Below are positions 23,162-32,360 of a stretch of DNA of 61,934 bases, piece by piece. The DNA comes from Prochlorococcus sp. AG-402-M15 (GTDB lineage Bacteria > Cyanobacteriota > Cyanobacteriia > PCC-6307 > Cyanobiaceae), in assembly GCA_003216615.1 (NCBI GenBank), contig QCIP01000001.1:177455-239388 (forward strand), given 5' to 3'. The notes below the pieces were generated by a model. The model had not been told where the DNA came from. It saw nothing but the letters and a program-made list of their open reading frames with translations, and searched no databases. Numbering within the stretch: position 1 is the first letter of the stretch; each line of letters opens with the position of its first letter. The translations under genes were made by a program, and so were the position numbers.

Positions 23162-25384
23162 ATGTTCTCAACATCTACTATTATTGACAATCTGAATCAG
23201 TCAGAAGGGTTAGAATATAAAAAATTATGCAGATCATTAAAGTTAACAAAAAAATCTGAGAAAGATAAATTAAATATTGCTTTAACAGCTCTAGAAAAAC
23301 TTGAAATAATTAATAAAAATGAAGATGATGAATATACCTGCATAAAAGATAGTGATCATCTTGTCGCTAAAATAAGATGTAGTAGCAAAGGTTATTGCTT
23401 TGCTGTAAGGGGGAAAGACAAAGAAGATATCTACATTAAAGAAAATCTACTTAATTATGCATGGAATGGAGATAAAGTTTTAGTAAGGATAATAAAAGAG
23501 GGTTATAGAAGAAGATCACCTGAGGGAATAGTTGATTGTATTCTTGAAAGATCAAATCAAATACTTCTTTCTAAAGTTGAAATAATAAACAATGATGTCT
23601 ATGCTATCCCAATAGATGACAGGATCCTTTCTAAAATTAAACTTCCAAAAGATAATAAAAAATACACTTTCAAACCAGAAAATAAGAATATAGTAAAAGT
23701 TGAGATTGATAGATTTCCCATAGGTCAAGAAGAAGGACTAGGCCATGTGATACAAGAACTAAAACTAGACAATAATGAGGAATATGATACAGACTTTGTT
23801 TTATCCAAAAGCAATATCGTTAAATCATACAATTTAAATCATATTGAATCTAAAAAAATAGAAAAAAGGGAGAGGATAGACTTAACAGATGAAAACTCTT
23901 ATTTATTCAAAAGTTGGAATTCTAATAATTCTCCCATGCTCCCAATGATTCAAATAGAACATGGAAAAAATAAAAGTACTAAATTATGGATACATACAAA
24001 TAATCTTGCAGAAAGAGTAGATCTAAATAGTAAAAAGTCTCTAGAAATATTATTTAATGGCTTCGAATCATTACCCTTATTAAATGACTGGCAAAACTAC
24101 CTTAGTGAAGCCATAATAAATGATTCTGAATTTAAATTTGGTGAAAAGAATGAAGCAATTAGCCTCTGTTTGCATTTAAATAGTGAAAATGAAATAACTG
24201 ATTGGTCATTTCATCTTACTTTAGTAAAGTGCTCTCTTATTGTTGGAAGTGATCATACTGAAGCGCTTCTATCTAGAAAAAGTAAAACAAGAATAACCTC
24301 TCGAGTATTAAAACCTATAAAGGAATATATCGACGATTTAGATAAAATACTGGAAATTTCATGTTCATTCAGACAAAAACATCTTTTGGAGGGTAAGGTT
24401 GAAATTCCTGCGCCACTCAATAAAATAGAATTATTAGAAGAATTTTTTATTCACAATCCAGCTGAATACTCAAAAGGATATTTTGAATCATTAAATAAAG
24501 AAGATTGCCAAACTTACCTTTCACCAATACTACATGAATCTAGTTTAATATGGTTCAAACATTCAAACCAATATGGCTTAAAAAGCGCAGGGTACATCTC
24601 AAAGGGAATAGATTACGTTAATGCAAATGAAATTATCAAATATTCAGAATTTATTGATAATGATATAGAGCTTAATGAAGATGGCAATTTGTCATTTAGT
24701 CAAGTAATTAAATTATGTGTCGATGATAATAAAAAAAGAATCCTACATAAACTTCTAATTAATGAATTTAAGGACAATGAAATAAGGTTGATTTCTAAAA
24801 ATCCTGATAATGATGAATTAGAAAAATTATTTATTTCTCCATGGACAATTCCTGGATTTGACTTCACTAATCTTATTAACCAGTTCTGTATTTTTAATAT
24901 GATAATAAATGGTAAGAAATCAAAGAAAAATAATATTAATGCAATAAATATAACGGAAAGTAATTCATTAGACTTAGTAAATTGGGATATATTTAATTCG
25001 TCAATTTCAAAGAATCTAGAAATATTATTTAACAAGTTTATAATAGATAAACTTAATGAATATAAGTACAAAGTTAACCAATATAAATCTAATATGATAA
25101 ATATAAAAAAAGTAAGAAAAGCAGAAAAATTACTAGGTAATATTTATAGTGGGTTTATATTATCAGTGCAAACATATGGTTTTTTTGTTGAGATATCAGA
25201 ACTAAATGTAGAGGGGTTAGTGCACGTCAGCACTCTTAATAATGATTGGTATGAATATAGATCAAGGCAAAATCTATTGATTGGAAGAAAATCTAAAAAA
25301 TCATATAAAGTTGGAGATGCAATAGAAGTAAAAATCATAAAAGTCGATATTCTTAAGTATCAAATTGATTTAGAATTAACATAA
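23162..25384 (+). CDS. RNase R/VacB-like protein with degenerate RNB active site
   Basis: A 740-residue protein of RNase R architecture: an N-terminal winged-helix-like segment (residues 1-60), a cold-shock OB domain (about 65-170, AKIRCSSKGYCFAVRG), an RNB-sized centre, and a C-terminal S1 domain (IYSGFILSVQTYGFFVEISE then LVHVSTL). At the place of the catalytic ID.x5.D.DDA loop it reads RIDLTDENSYLFKSW, and the RRY.DL..HR signature is not found later. Thus I see no metal-binding active site. It may bind and guide RNA without degrading it, or work with the compact RNB protein. Zam is an alternative name used for related proteins. Family membership is clear from domain order; catalytic status is inference. 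Confidence 0.75.
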   Translation: MFSTSTIIDNLNQSEGLEYKKLCRSLKLTKKSEKDKLNIALTALEKLEIINKNEDDEYTCIKDSDHLVAKIRCSSKGYCFAVRGKDKEDIYIKENLLNYAWNGDKVLVRIIKEGYRRRSPEGIVDCILERSNQILLSKVEIINNDVYAIPIDDRILSKIKLPKDNKKYTFKPENKNIVKVEIDRFPIGQEEGLGHVIQELKLDNNEEYDTDFVLSKSNIVKSYNLNHIESKKIEKRERIDLTDENSYLFKSWNSNNSPMLPMIQIEHGKNKSTKLWIHTNNLAERVDLNSKKSLEILFNGFESLPLLNDWQNYLSEAIINDSEFKFGEKNEAISLCLHLNSENEITDWSFHLTLVKCSLIVGSDHTEALLSRKSKTRITSRVLKPIKEYIDDLDKILEISCSFRQKHLLEGKVEIPAPLNKIELLEEFFIHNPAEYSKGYFESLNKEDCQTYLSPILHESSLIWFKHSNQYGLKSAGYISKGIDYVNANEIIKYSEFIDNDIELNEDGNLSFSQVIKLCVDDNKKRILHKLLINEFKDNEIRLISKNPDNDELEKLFISPWTIPGFDFTNLINQFCIFNMIINGKKSKKNNINAINITESNSLDLVNWDIFNSSISKNLEILFNKFIIDKLNEYKYKVNQYKSNMINIKKVRKAEKLLGNIYSGFILSVQTYGFFVEISELNVEGLVHVSTLNNDWYEYRSRQNLLIGRKSKKSYKVGDAIEVKIIKVDILKYQIDLELT

Positions 25385-25449
25385 ATAAATTTTCACAAAA
25401 TATATTATGGAAATATTAACCAAAAAAATTTAAGATAACTTTTAGAATT

Positions 25450-25893
25450 ATGTTTAAGAAAAAATATTTATTATTAACTCTTTTTTTAATAATAATTTTT
25501 CAAACTTTATTATATACAAATAATAATCAGAAGACTTCATTTAGATACTTTAAATGGACTCTCCAAGAAGTAAGTATAGGTAAGTTAATAAGTATTTCAT
25601 TTTTTTCTGGTTTATTTATAAGTACTTTATTGAATACCACAATTACTAGTAATAGTTTCAGAAAAAATACTTTCGAAAATTTGGAAGATGATTTTGTATC
25701 TCAAAATAATGAGGAAGATATAGAACCAAACATTGAGATGCCGCCAGAAAGGGATATTAGAGAAACTCAACCAACAATTTCTGTTAATTACAGAGTAGTC
25801 AAAAATATGAATGATAATAATTTTAAAAATAATCGAAATTATTCAAATCCAGATAATAAAGATGACTGGGATAATGATGATAATGATTGGTAG
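25450..25893 (+). CDS. Membrane protein with long acidic tail
   Basis: A 147-residue protein with two hydrophobic helices (YLLLTLFLIIIFQTLLY, and ISISFFSGLFISTLLN) joined by a short loop with FRYFKWTLQEVSIG, a layout like LapA-type two-helix proteins. The last 75 residues are acidic and Asn-rich (ending DNKDDWDNDDNDW) and probably disordered in the cytoplasm. It precedes the DUF2996 gene on the same strand. Function unknown. Confidence 0.65.
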   Translation: MFKKKYLLLTLFLIIIFQTLLYTNNNQKTSFRYFKWTLQEVSIGKLISISFFSGLFISTLLNTTITSNSFRKNTFENLEDDFVSQNNEEDIEPNIEMPPERDIRETQPTISVNYRVVKNMNDNNFKNNRNYSNPDNKDDWDNDDNDW

Positions 25894-25956
25894 AAAAATA
25901 AATTATTAAAATAAAAATGATTTTTTTATTTTATAATAGATATAAAGAGTTTTTTT

Positions 25957-26535
25957 ATGGAAGAAAATTTAGACATAAATAATGAATTTAATAAAGAAAT
26001 ATCTGACAACATTACTAAATCAAACTCTGAGGAAATAAAAGAACCTAGATCAGAAAAAGATATCAATATGGATATAAATAATGTCAATTTTCAAAATAAT
26101 TCTGCTTCTAAAGTTGGTATAAAAAATGAAATTGATACTCCCGTCAAACCTATCACAAAACCCAAAAAAGAACTCCCAATAGAGAAAAAGCCTTTCCAAG
26201 AATTTATTAATATTCATTTAATTCCTGCTCTCATAGAGGAAATTAATCAAAGAGGATTAGAAATAAACACCATTAATCTCACAAACACCAATAGACCTAT
26301 TGCTGGAGATAAATGTTGGGTGATAAATTGTGAAATTAAAGATACATGTAACTTTTGGTTATCCTTTGAGAAGGATGACATTAGTTCATTAAAAAGTATT
26401 TCTTTATCAAAACCTAATCAAAAACCAAGCATTATTGAATCTTTTCTTATTGACGAAAAAAGAATTACCCTAAAATTAATTATTTCAAGAGTACTTCAGA
26501 GATTGAATGGACAAAAGTTAATAGGAGTTAATTAG
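25957..26535 (+). CDS. DUF2996 family protein
   Basis: A 192-residue protein. The first 85 residues are charged and low-complexity (many Asn, Lys, Glu). The conserved domain starts at FQEFINIHLIPALIEEINQR and ends with FLIDEKRITLKLIISRVLQR and LNGQK, the pattern of cyanobacterial/plastid DUF2996. A central CWVINCEIKD is also family-like. No enzymatic motif. It lies upstream of acsF, and an oxygenic-phototroph-specific role is plausible but unproven. Confidence 0.78.
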   Translation: MEENLDINNEFNKEISDNITKSNSEEIKEPRSEKDINMDINNVNFQNNSASKVGIKNEIDTPVKPITKPKKELPIEKKPFQEFINIHLIPALIEEINQRGLEINTINLTNTNRPIAGDKCWVINCEIKDTCNFWLSFEKDDISSLKSISLSKPNQKPSIIESFLIDEKRITLKLIISRVLQRLNGQKLIGVN

Positions 26536-26614
26536 AGAAACAATAACACCAAGTTAACTTTTCCCTCGAAAATACAAATCATAGTAAATAATAGTAATAA
26601 CAAGTTAAATAAAA

Positions 26615-27787
26615 ATGACTCAATCAACTGTTGAATCAAAAAATAAAAAAGAATTTAATAATGGGAAGATACCCGCAAAAGAAACAATTTTGTCTCCAAG
26701 ATTCTATACAACAGACTTTGAGGCAATGGAAAATATGGATTTATCAATAAACGAGGAGGAATTGGAAGCTATTTGTGAGGAATTTAGGAAAGATTACAAT
26801 AGGCATCATTTTGTAAGAAATAGTGAATTTGAAGGTGCTGCAGAAAAATTAGATCCTGAGACAAGAGAGCTTTTTGTTGATTTTCTCGAAGGAAGTTGTA
26901 CTTCAGAATTCTCAGGTTTTTTACTTTACAAAGAACTTAGCAAGAGGATTAAAAACAAAAACCCTCTTCTTGCTGAATGTTTTGCTCATATGGCCAGAGA
27001 TGAAGCTAGACATGCAGGTTTTTTGAATAAATCAATGAGTGATTTTGGACTTCAGTTAGATTTAGGTTTTTTAACAGCTAATAAAGATTACACTTATTTT
27101 CCACCAAGAAGTATTTTTTACGCTACTTATTTATCCGAAAAAATAGGTTATTGGAGATACATAGCAATTTATAGGCATCTCGAAAAAAACCCAGATAGCA
27201 AGATTTTTCCACTATTTAATTACTTTGAGAATTGGTGCCAAGATGAAAATAGGCATGGTGATTTCTTTGACGCATTAATGAAAGCACAACCACGTACAGT
27301 TAAATCATTAAGCCAAAAAATTACCATTGGAGGCTCTACCTTTACACATCCACTATTTGACTATTTCCATAGGTTTAGGTACTTTTTGAACAATCTTCCA
27401 TTAACATCCAAGTTATGGTCTAGGTTTTTCTTACTTGCAGTATTTGCAACTATGTATGCAAGGGATCTGGGAATCAAAAAAGATTTCTACGCTTCATTAG
27501 GATTAGATGCTAAAGATTACGATCAGTATGTCATTAATAAAACAAATGAAACTTCTGCTAGAGTTTTTCCTGTAGTACTAGACGTTTATGATAAATCTTT
27601 TTATGGAAGATTAGATGAAATAGTAGAGAATAATAAAGTTCTTTCCGATATTGCAAGCAGTGATGGAAATAAAGTATTTAAAACTTTTAAAAAATTACCT
27701 AAATATTTATCAAACGGTTACCAGTTATTAAGACTATACTTATTAAAACCTCTTGATAGCAAAGATTTCCAACCTTCGATTAGATAA
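26615..27787 (+). CDS. acsF: Mg-protoporphyrin IX monomethyl ester (oxidative) cyclase
   Basis: A 390-residue aerobic cyclase that forms ring E of chlorophyll. Diiron ligands are visible: the [10 protein letters not shown] helix, [13 protein letters not shown] (ExxH), and [13 protein letters not shown] (ExxRH). Length and ending match cyanobacterial AcsF. It requires O2, so its presence, with chlH in the same window, shows oxygenic chlorophyll synthesis. It is followed 31 bases later by tldD. Confidence 0.97.
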   Translation: MTQSTVESKNKKEFNNGKIPAKETILSPRFYTTDFEAMENMDLSINEEELEAICEEFRKDYNRHHFVRNSEFEGAAEKLDPETRELFVDFLEGSCTSEFSGFLLYKELSKRIKNKNPLLAECFAHMARDEARHAGFLNKSMSDFGLQLDLGFLTANKDYTYFPPRSIFYATYLSEKIGYWRYIAIYRHLEKNPDSKIFPLFNYFENWCQDENRHGDFFDALMKAQPRTVKSLSQKITIGGSTFTHPLFDYFHRFRYFLNNLPLTSKLWSRFFLLAVFATMYARDLGIKKDFYASLGLDAKDYDQYVINKTNETSARVFPVVLDVYDKSFYGRLDEIVENNKVLSDIASSDGNKVFKTFKKLPKYLSNGYQLLRLYLLKPLDSKDFQPSIR

Positions 27788-27818
27788 TCTTTATACAGGG
27801 AAGATTAATAAGACTCAA

Positions 27819-29243
27819 ATGCTTTCGTCACAAATCAAATCAAATGAAATCGTTTTTGGTAGTTGCAATAAAGATTTAATAGAAGAAATTATTTTCTATG
27901 GAATTGGACTTGGGGCTGATTTTGTAGAATTATTTATAGAGAACACTGACAGCTCAAGTGTGTTAGCTGAAGAGGATTTTATTACAAGTGTAAGTCCATC
28001 ATTTGGAAGAGGTGCTGGTATTAGAATCTTCAAAGAAAAAAAGGATGGATTTGTAAGTACAAATGATTTAACAAAGCATGGCTTGATGAGATCCATAACT
28101 CAGGCTATTGAGATGTTAGACATAACAGACAACAAAAAAAGAGAAGAATTTCATGGTTTAAATAAACATAGGGACTATAGTTTATCCAAGAGAAAATGGA
28201 TTAATGAAGTCCCATCGATTCATGAGATAAGTGAAAAACTATTAGTCAGTACAAAATATCTTAAAAAAAATAATAAAATAATAACTAGAAAAGGAAGTTA
28301 CTCAAGAAGTCTGCAAGAAGTAATTATAGCCTCCAGCGATGGAACCTATGCCTCCGATATTAGATTGCATCAAACAGTTGGACTCAATGTAATTGCAAGT
28401 GATGCCCAATATAGATCTAATGGAAGTAGAAGATTTGGATCTTCAGGAATGCCTAATGAATTCAGATTATGGGATCACGAAAAAGCAGCTAATGATGTGT
28501 TTGAAAGTTCAATGAATATGTTGTATGCAGATTATGTTGATGCAGGACAAATGCCTGTTGTATTAGCTAATAAATTTGGTGGCGTTATATTCCACGAAGC
28601 CTGCGGTCATTTACTTGAAACTACTCAAATAGAGAGAAGAACAACACCATTTGAGAATAAATTGAATGAAAAAATTGCACATGAATCTGTAACAGCAATA
28701 GATGAAGGAATATCAGAAGGATCCTTTGGTTCATTATCAGTAGATGATGAAGGTATGGAACCCGAAAAATCAATTCTTATAAAAGATGGAATTTTAAAAA
28801 AATTCATATCAGACAGGGCAGGTGAATTAAGAACTGGCCATAAAAGAACAGGGAGTGGAAGGAGACAAAATTATTCATTTGCAGCAGCTTCAAGAATGAG
28901 AAATACTTATATAGCTAAAGGTGAATACTCCAAAGAAGATTTAATAAATAGTATTAGCGATGGTCTTTACTGCAAATCAATGGGTGGAGGCAGTGTAGGT
29001 GCTACAGGACAATTTAATTTTGCTGTAGAAGAAGGTTATCTAATTAAAAATGGTAAGTTAACTAACCCAGTAAAGGGAGCAACTTTGATTGGTGAGGCTA
29101 AGGAAGTTATGCCAAAAATATCAATGTGCGGAAATGACCTAGAATTAGCACCTGGATTTTGTGGATCCATAAGTGGAAGTGTCAACGTAACTGTTGGCCA
29201 ACCTCATATTAAGGTTGATTCAATCACTGTTGGTGGAAGATAG
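27819..29243 (+). CDS. tldD: TldD metalloprotease subunit
   Basis: I place the start at ATG 27819 (474 residues); an upstream alternative overlaps acsF and adds non-homologous residues. The HEXXXH zinc motif is VIFHEACGHLLETT, and the later GGGSVGATGQFNFAVEEGY and CGNDLELAPGFCGSISG match TldD. With PmbA (TldE), the next gene, it forms a heterodimeric protease that trims unfolded or leader-bearing peptides. It is 3 bases from pmbA, so they are one operon. Confidence 0.93.
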   Translation: MLSSQIKSNEIVFGSCNKDLIEEIIFYGIGLGADFVELFIENTDSSSVLAEEDFITSVSPSFGRGAGIRIFKEKKDGFVSTNDLTKHGLMRSITQAIEMLDITDNKKREEFHGLNKHRDYSLSKRKWINEVPSIHEISEKLLVSTKYLKKNNKIITRKGSYSRSLQEVIIASSDGTYASDIRLHQTVGLNVIASDAQYRSNGSRRFGSSGMPNEFRLWDHEKAANDVFESSMNMLYADYVDAGQMPVVLANKFGGVIFHEACGHLLETTQIERRTTPFENKLNEKIAHESVTAIDEGISEGSFGSLSVDDEGMEPEKSILIKDGILKKFISDRAGELRTGHKRTGSGRRQNYSFAAASRMRNTYIAKGEYSKEDLINSISDGLYCKSMGGGSVGATGQFNFAVEEGYLIKNGKLTNPVKGATLIGEAKEVMPKISMCGNDLELAPGFCGSISGSVNVTVGQPHIKVDSITVGGR

Positions 29244-29246
29244 GAT

Positions 29247-30599
29247 ATGAATTCAAGAGAAATTACAACTCAAATCTCAAAAGCTGCAGATTCTCTCAAT
29301 CTTAGAAAATGGGATTATGGTGCAAGCTTTTCTAATGATTACTCTGTACAAGTAGATAAAGGAGAGGCTAAACAACTTAAGGCATCACAAAAGCAAATTT
29401 TAACTATAAGAGTTTGGAATCAATCTAATCTAGTTGGTATTACTACAACAAGTGATATTAGTGAATCCGGTATTAAAAAGGCTCTTAAGCAAGCAAATAT
29501 AGCTTCTGATTTCGGAAATAAGAATGAAAGTACAGAATTTTCACCACTAGCGAAGGATCCTATTAAAGTAAAGGAAGTCAAAGAAAGAATTCCTGTTGGA
29601 ATAAAAAAATTACTTACGCTTTTAAGAGAAGCGGAAGTAAAACTAATAGAAAGTCATGAATCCATAAAATCTGTTCCATATAATGGTTTATCTGAGACTT
29701 TCTTTGAGAGGGTTTATGCAAATAGTGATGGTGCCTTTCGAAGTTATTCCAAAAGTCAAGCTGCACTATATTTATATGCAAGAGCAGAAGAAAAAAATAA
29801 TAAACCTCGTAGTTCAGGCTCCGTAAAACTTGGATATGGAGTTGAAGATATAGATATAGAGTCATGTATTAAAGAGGCTTCAAATAAAACAATTTCTCAT
29901 TTAAATTATTCATCTATTAAAACTGATAAATATTTAATATGTTTTTCTCCAGAGTCTTTTTTAACTATCATTAATGCCTTCAGCTCAATGTTTAATGCTA
30001 GAAGCATTTTAGATGGAGTGAGCTTATCTAATGAAAACTCTATTGGAGAGAAATTATCTACAGAAGCTCTTAATATTTATGATGATGGTCTCCACGATAA
30101 GAATATTTCCTCATCACCATTTGATGGAGAAGGAACCCCAACTAAAAGACTATGTTTAATTAATAGAGGGAGAATTGAAAATTTTATACATTCTGAATCA
30201 ACTGCAAGAATATTTAAAACAATTCCTACTGGCCACGCTGGACTAGGATCAAAAGTCTCAGTATCTCCTGATTGGATAGTAGTTGAGAAATCAGAGGAAA
30301 ACCTTGATCTCAAAACATCATTAGATCACTCTACTTATGAGGGAGAATTTGTATATATTGAAGAATTAAATGCAATCCACGCAGGTGTCAGAGCAAGTCA
30401 AGGTTCATTCTCTCTTCCATTTGATGGATGGCTCTATAAAAACGGTAAAAAAATCTCAATAGAATCTGCAACTGTAGCAGGGGACATTAAATATCTTTTA
30501 AAAAATATAGTAAATATTGAATCAAGCCAGGAGGTAACAACAAGTGGAATTTCTCCACATATATGGGTAGATGAATTATCAATAACTGGTGACGCGTGA
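29247..30599 (+). CDS. pmbA: PmbA/TldE subunit
   Basis: A 450-residue TldE/PmbA, the partner of TldD that lacks the zinc motif. Conserved pieces are SPFDGEGTPTKRLCLINRGR, TGHAGLGSKV, HAGVRASQGSFSLPFDGWLY and a late SATVAGDIKYLLKNI. It supplies the other half of the TldD/TldE protease cavity. Its last bases overlap the GTG start of fmt by 4. Confidence 0.92.
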   Translation: MNSREITTQISKAADSLNLRKWDYGASFSNDYSVQVDKGEAKQLKASQKQILTIRVWNQSNLVGITTTSDISESGIKKALKQANIASDFGNKNESTEFSPLAKDPIKVKEVKERIPVGIKKLLTLLREAEVKLIESHESIKSVPYNGLSETFFERVYANSDGAFRSYSKSQAALYLYARAEEKNNKPRSSGSVKLGYGVEDIDIESCIKEASNKTISHLNYSSIKTDKYLICFSPESFLTIINAFSSMFNARSILDGVSLSNENSIGEKLSTEALNIYDDGLHDKNISSSPFDGEGTPTKRLCLINRGRIENFIHSESTARIFKTIPTGHAGLGSKVSVSPDWIVVEKSEENLDLKTSLDHSTYEGEFVYIEELNAIHAGVRASQGSFSLPFDGWLYKNGKKISIESATVAGDIKYLLKNIVNIESSQEVTTSGISPHIWVDELSITGDA

Positions 30600-31582
30600 G
30601 AATTATATTCTGGGGAACACCTGAATATTCAATTGCGAGCCTTGAAATTTTTATTAAATCCAAGCACGAGGTAATTGCAGTAGTTAGCCAACCGGATAAG
30701 AAAAGATCTAGGGGAAATAAATTAATATCCTCACCTGTTAAAAGCTTTGCCGAGCAAGAATCTATAAAAATATATACTCCAGAAAAAATCAGGGACAATA
30801 TACATTTTATAAATGAACTTAAATCACTATCTTGTGATTTATTTATTGTTATAGCTTACGGGAAAATTCTACCCAAAGAGATATTGGAAATCCCAAAATT
30901 TGGTTGTTGGAACGCACATGCTTCATTACTTCCAAGATGGCGTGGTGCAGCCCCAATCCAATGGTCACTAATAAAAGGCGATGAATTTACTGGAGTAGGA
31001 ATTATGAAAATGAATGAGGGACTAGATACTGGCGACTTATTATTTGAAGAAAAAATTAAAATTGATAATAACGATAATTTAAATACACTATCGGAAAAAC
31101 TTAGTATTTTATCTGCAAAATTATTTTTAAATACAGCATCTTTACTCGAAGAAAATATTAACAAAAATACTAATTCTAAATTAACAAAACAAATTACCCT
31201 TGGAAGAGAAATTACTTACGCAAGAATGTTAGAAAAATCAGACTATAAAGTGTTTTGGAGTAATGAGGCATTTAAAATTTCTCAAAAAATAAAAGCATTA
31301 TACCCACGAGCAAATACAACATTTAGAGGTAAGAACCTAAAAATAATTAAAATCAAAGTTTTGAGTAGTGATGAAATTAAAAATGAAAAATACCTTTTCA
31401 TGAGCAATTATTCAAAACCAGGTATTATTCTTGCTGTGATAGAAAATGAAGGAATAATAATTTCAACTAAAACTGATCCGATTATTTTGTTAGAAGCAAA
31501 ACTTGAAGGCAAAAACATATCTAGCAAAAATCAATTGATACAACAGTTAAAGCCAACAGTAGGTGAATATCTCTCAGATTAA
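30596..31582 (+). CDS. fmt: Methionyl-tRNA formyltransferase
   Basis: A 328-residue Fmt using GTG at 30596, overlapping pmbA by 4 bases. Motifs: IIFWGTPEYSIASLE, the formyltetrahydrofolate and catalytic region HASLLPRWRGAAPIQW with preceding AYGKILP, and TGVGIMKMNEGLDTGDLL. It formylates initiator Met-tRNA, whose gene is at 54412. Convergent overlap of 4 bases with the TerC gene. Confidence 0.95.
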   Translation: MRIIFWGTPEYSIASLEIFIKSKHEVIAVVSQPDKKRSRGNKLISSPVKSFAEQESIKIYTPEKIRDNIHFINELKSLSCDLFIVIAYGKILPKEILEIPKFGCWNAHASLLPRWRGAAPIQWSLIKGDEFTGVGIMKMNEGLDTGDLLFEEKIKIDNNDNLNTLSEKLSILSAKLFLNTASLLEENINKNTNSKLTKQITLGREITYARMLEKSDYKVFWSNEAFKISQKIKALYPRANTTFRGKNLKIIKIKVLSSDEIKNEKYLFMSNYSKPGIILAVIENEGIIISTKTDPIILLEAKLEGKNISSKNQLIQQLKPTVGEYLSD

Positions 31583-32286
31583 GTTTTAGATTCTTTTATA
31601 GAGAATCCCCAAATGAAAGCAAAAAGAATCAAAATATAAAAATAATAGTCTGGAAGAATAGACTCTTTAATTAACGTATTTAGTAAAAGCTTAATCCCAA
31701 CAATTAAAATTGCTACATAACCGGCTTTTTCTAATCTAGAAAATATATCAAGAAGTTTTAGAAAAATCCCCGATGTAAATCTTAATGCTAATACCCCAAT
31801 TACTGCTCCAAATATAATTAATATGTATTGATCACTAATAGCTACTGCAGTAGTGATACTGTCTATGGAAAATGCAAAATCAGTAATTGAAAGAAGTGCT
31901 ACAACCCTCAAGAACCTAAAATTATTTTTATTTTCTGTACCATTTTCAGAGTTTTCTGTATCTGTATTAAAAAAAACATTAGAGAAGAATAAGTATATTA
32001 AATAAAAACCAGCAAAAACCCTAATAAGAATAAACTTAAGAAGAACATTAGATAATATGATGAGAATAATTCTAAATAATAAAGATATTGTTATACCAAT
32101 ATTTAAAGCTCTTGACCTTAATTCTGAACTTTCGAGGGATTTAGTCAGAGAAGCTAGTGCGACAGCATTATCAGCCGACAATAATAATTCTAGAGCAATT
32201 AATATTGGTAAAAGTGTAAAGATTTCATACCAACTGTCTACCTGATCTAGTGTGGGTATAAAAGAATTTATTGCGGCTGAATCCAT
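31579..32286 (-). CDS. TerC-family integral membrane protein
   Basis: A 235-residue protein from ATG at 32286. It has about seven hydrophobic helices and the TerC charges: LELLLSADNAVALA (the ExxLLSxDN motif) and LSITDFAFSIDSITTAVAIS (FxxDS). TerC proteins act in metal ion handling, and plastid TerC helps thylakoid membrane protein insertion; the ligand here is not visible. It is divergent from mfd by 75 bases. Confidence 0.88.
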   Translation of the reverse strand: MDSAAINSFIPTLDQVDSWYEIFTLLPILIALELLLSADNAVALASLTKSLESSELRSRALNIGITISLLFRIILIILSNVLLKFILIRVFAGFYLIYLFFSNVFFNTDTENSENGTENKNNFRFLRVVALLSITDFAFSIDSITTAVAISDQYILIIFGAVIGVLALRFTSGIFLKLLDIFSRLEKAGYVAILIVGIKLLLNTLIKESILPDYYFYILILFAFIWGFSIKESKT

Positions 32287-32360
32287 CAAATATTATTCAC
32301 AATCAATATAAAATCTAATATAATAGATCGGATATTTGTAATCAAGATTGATAACTATAA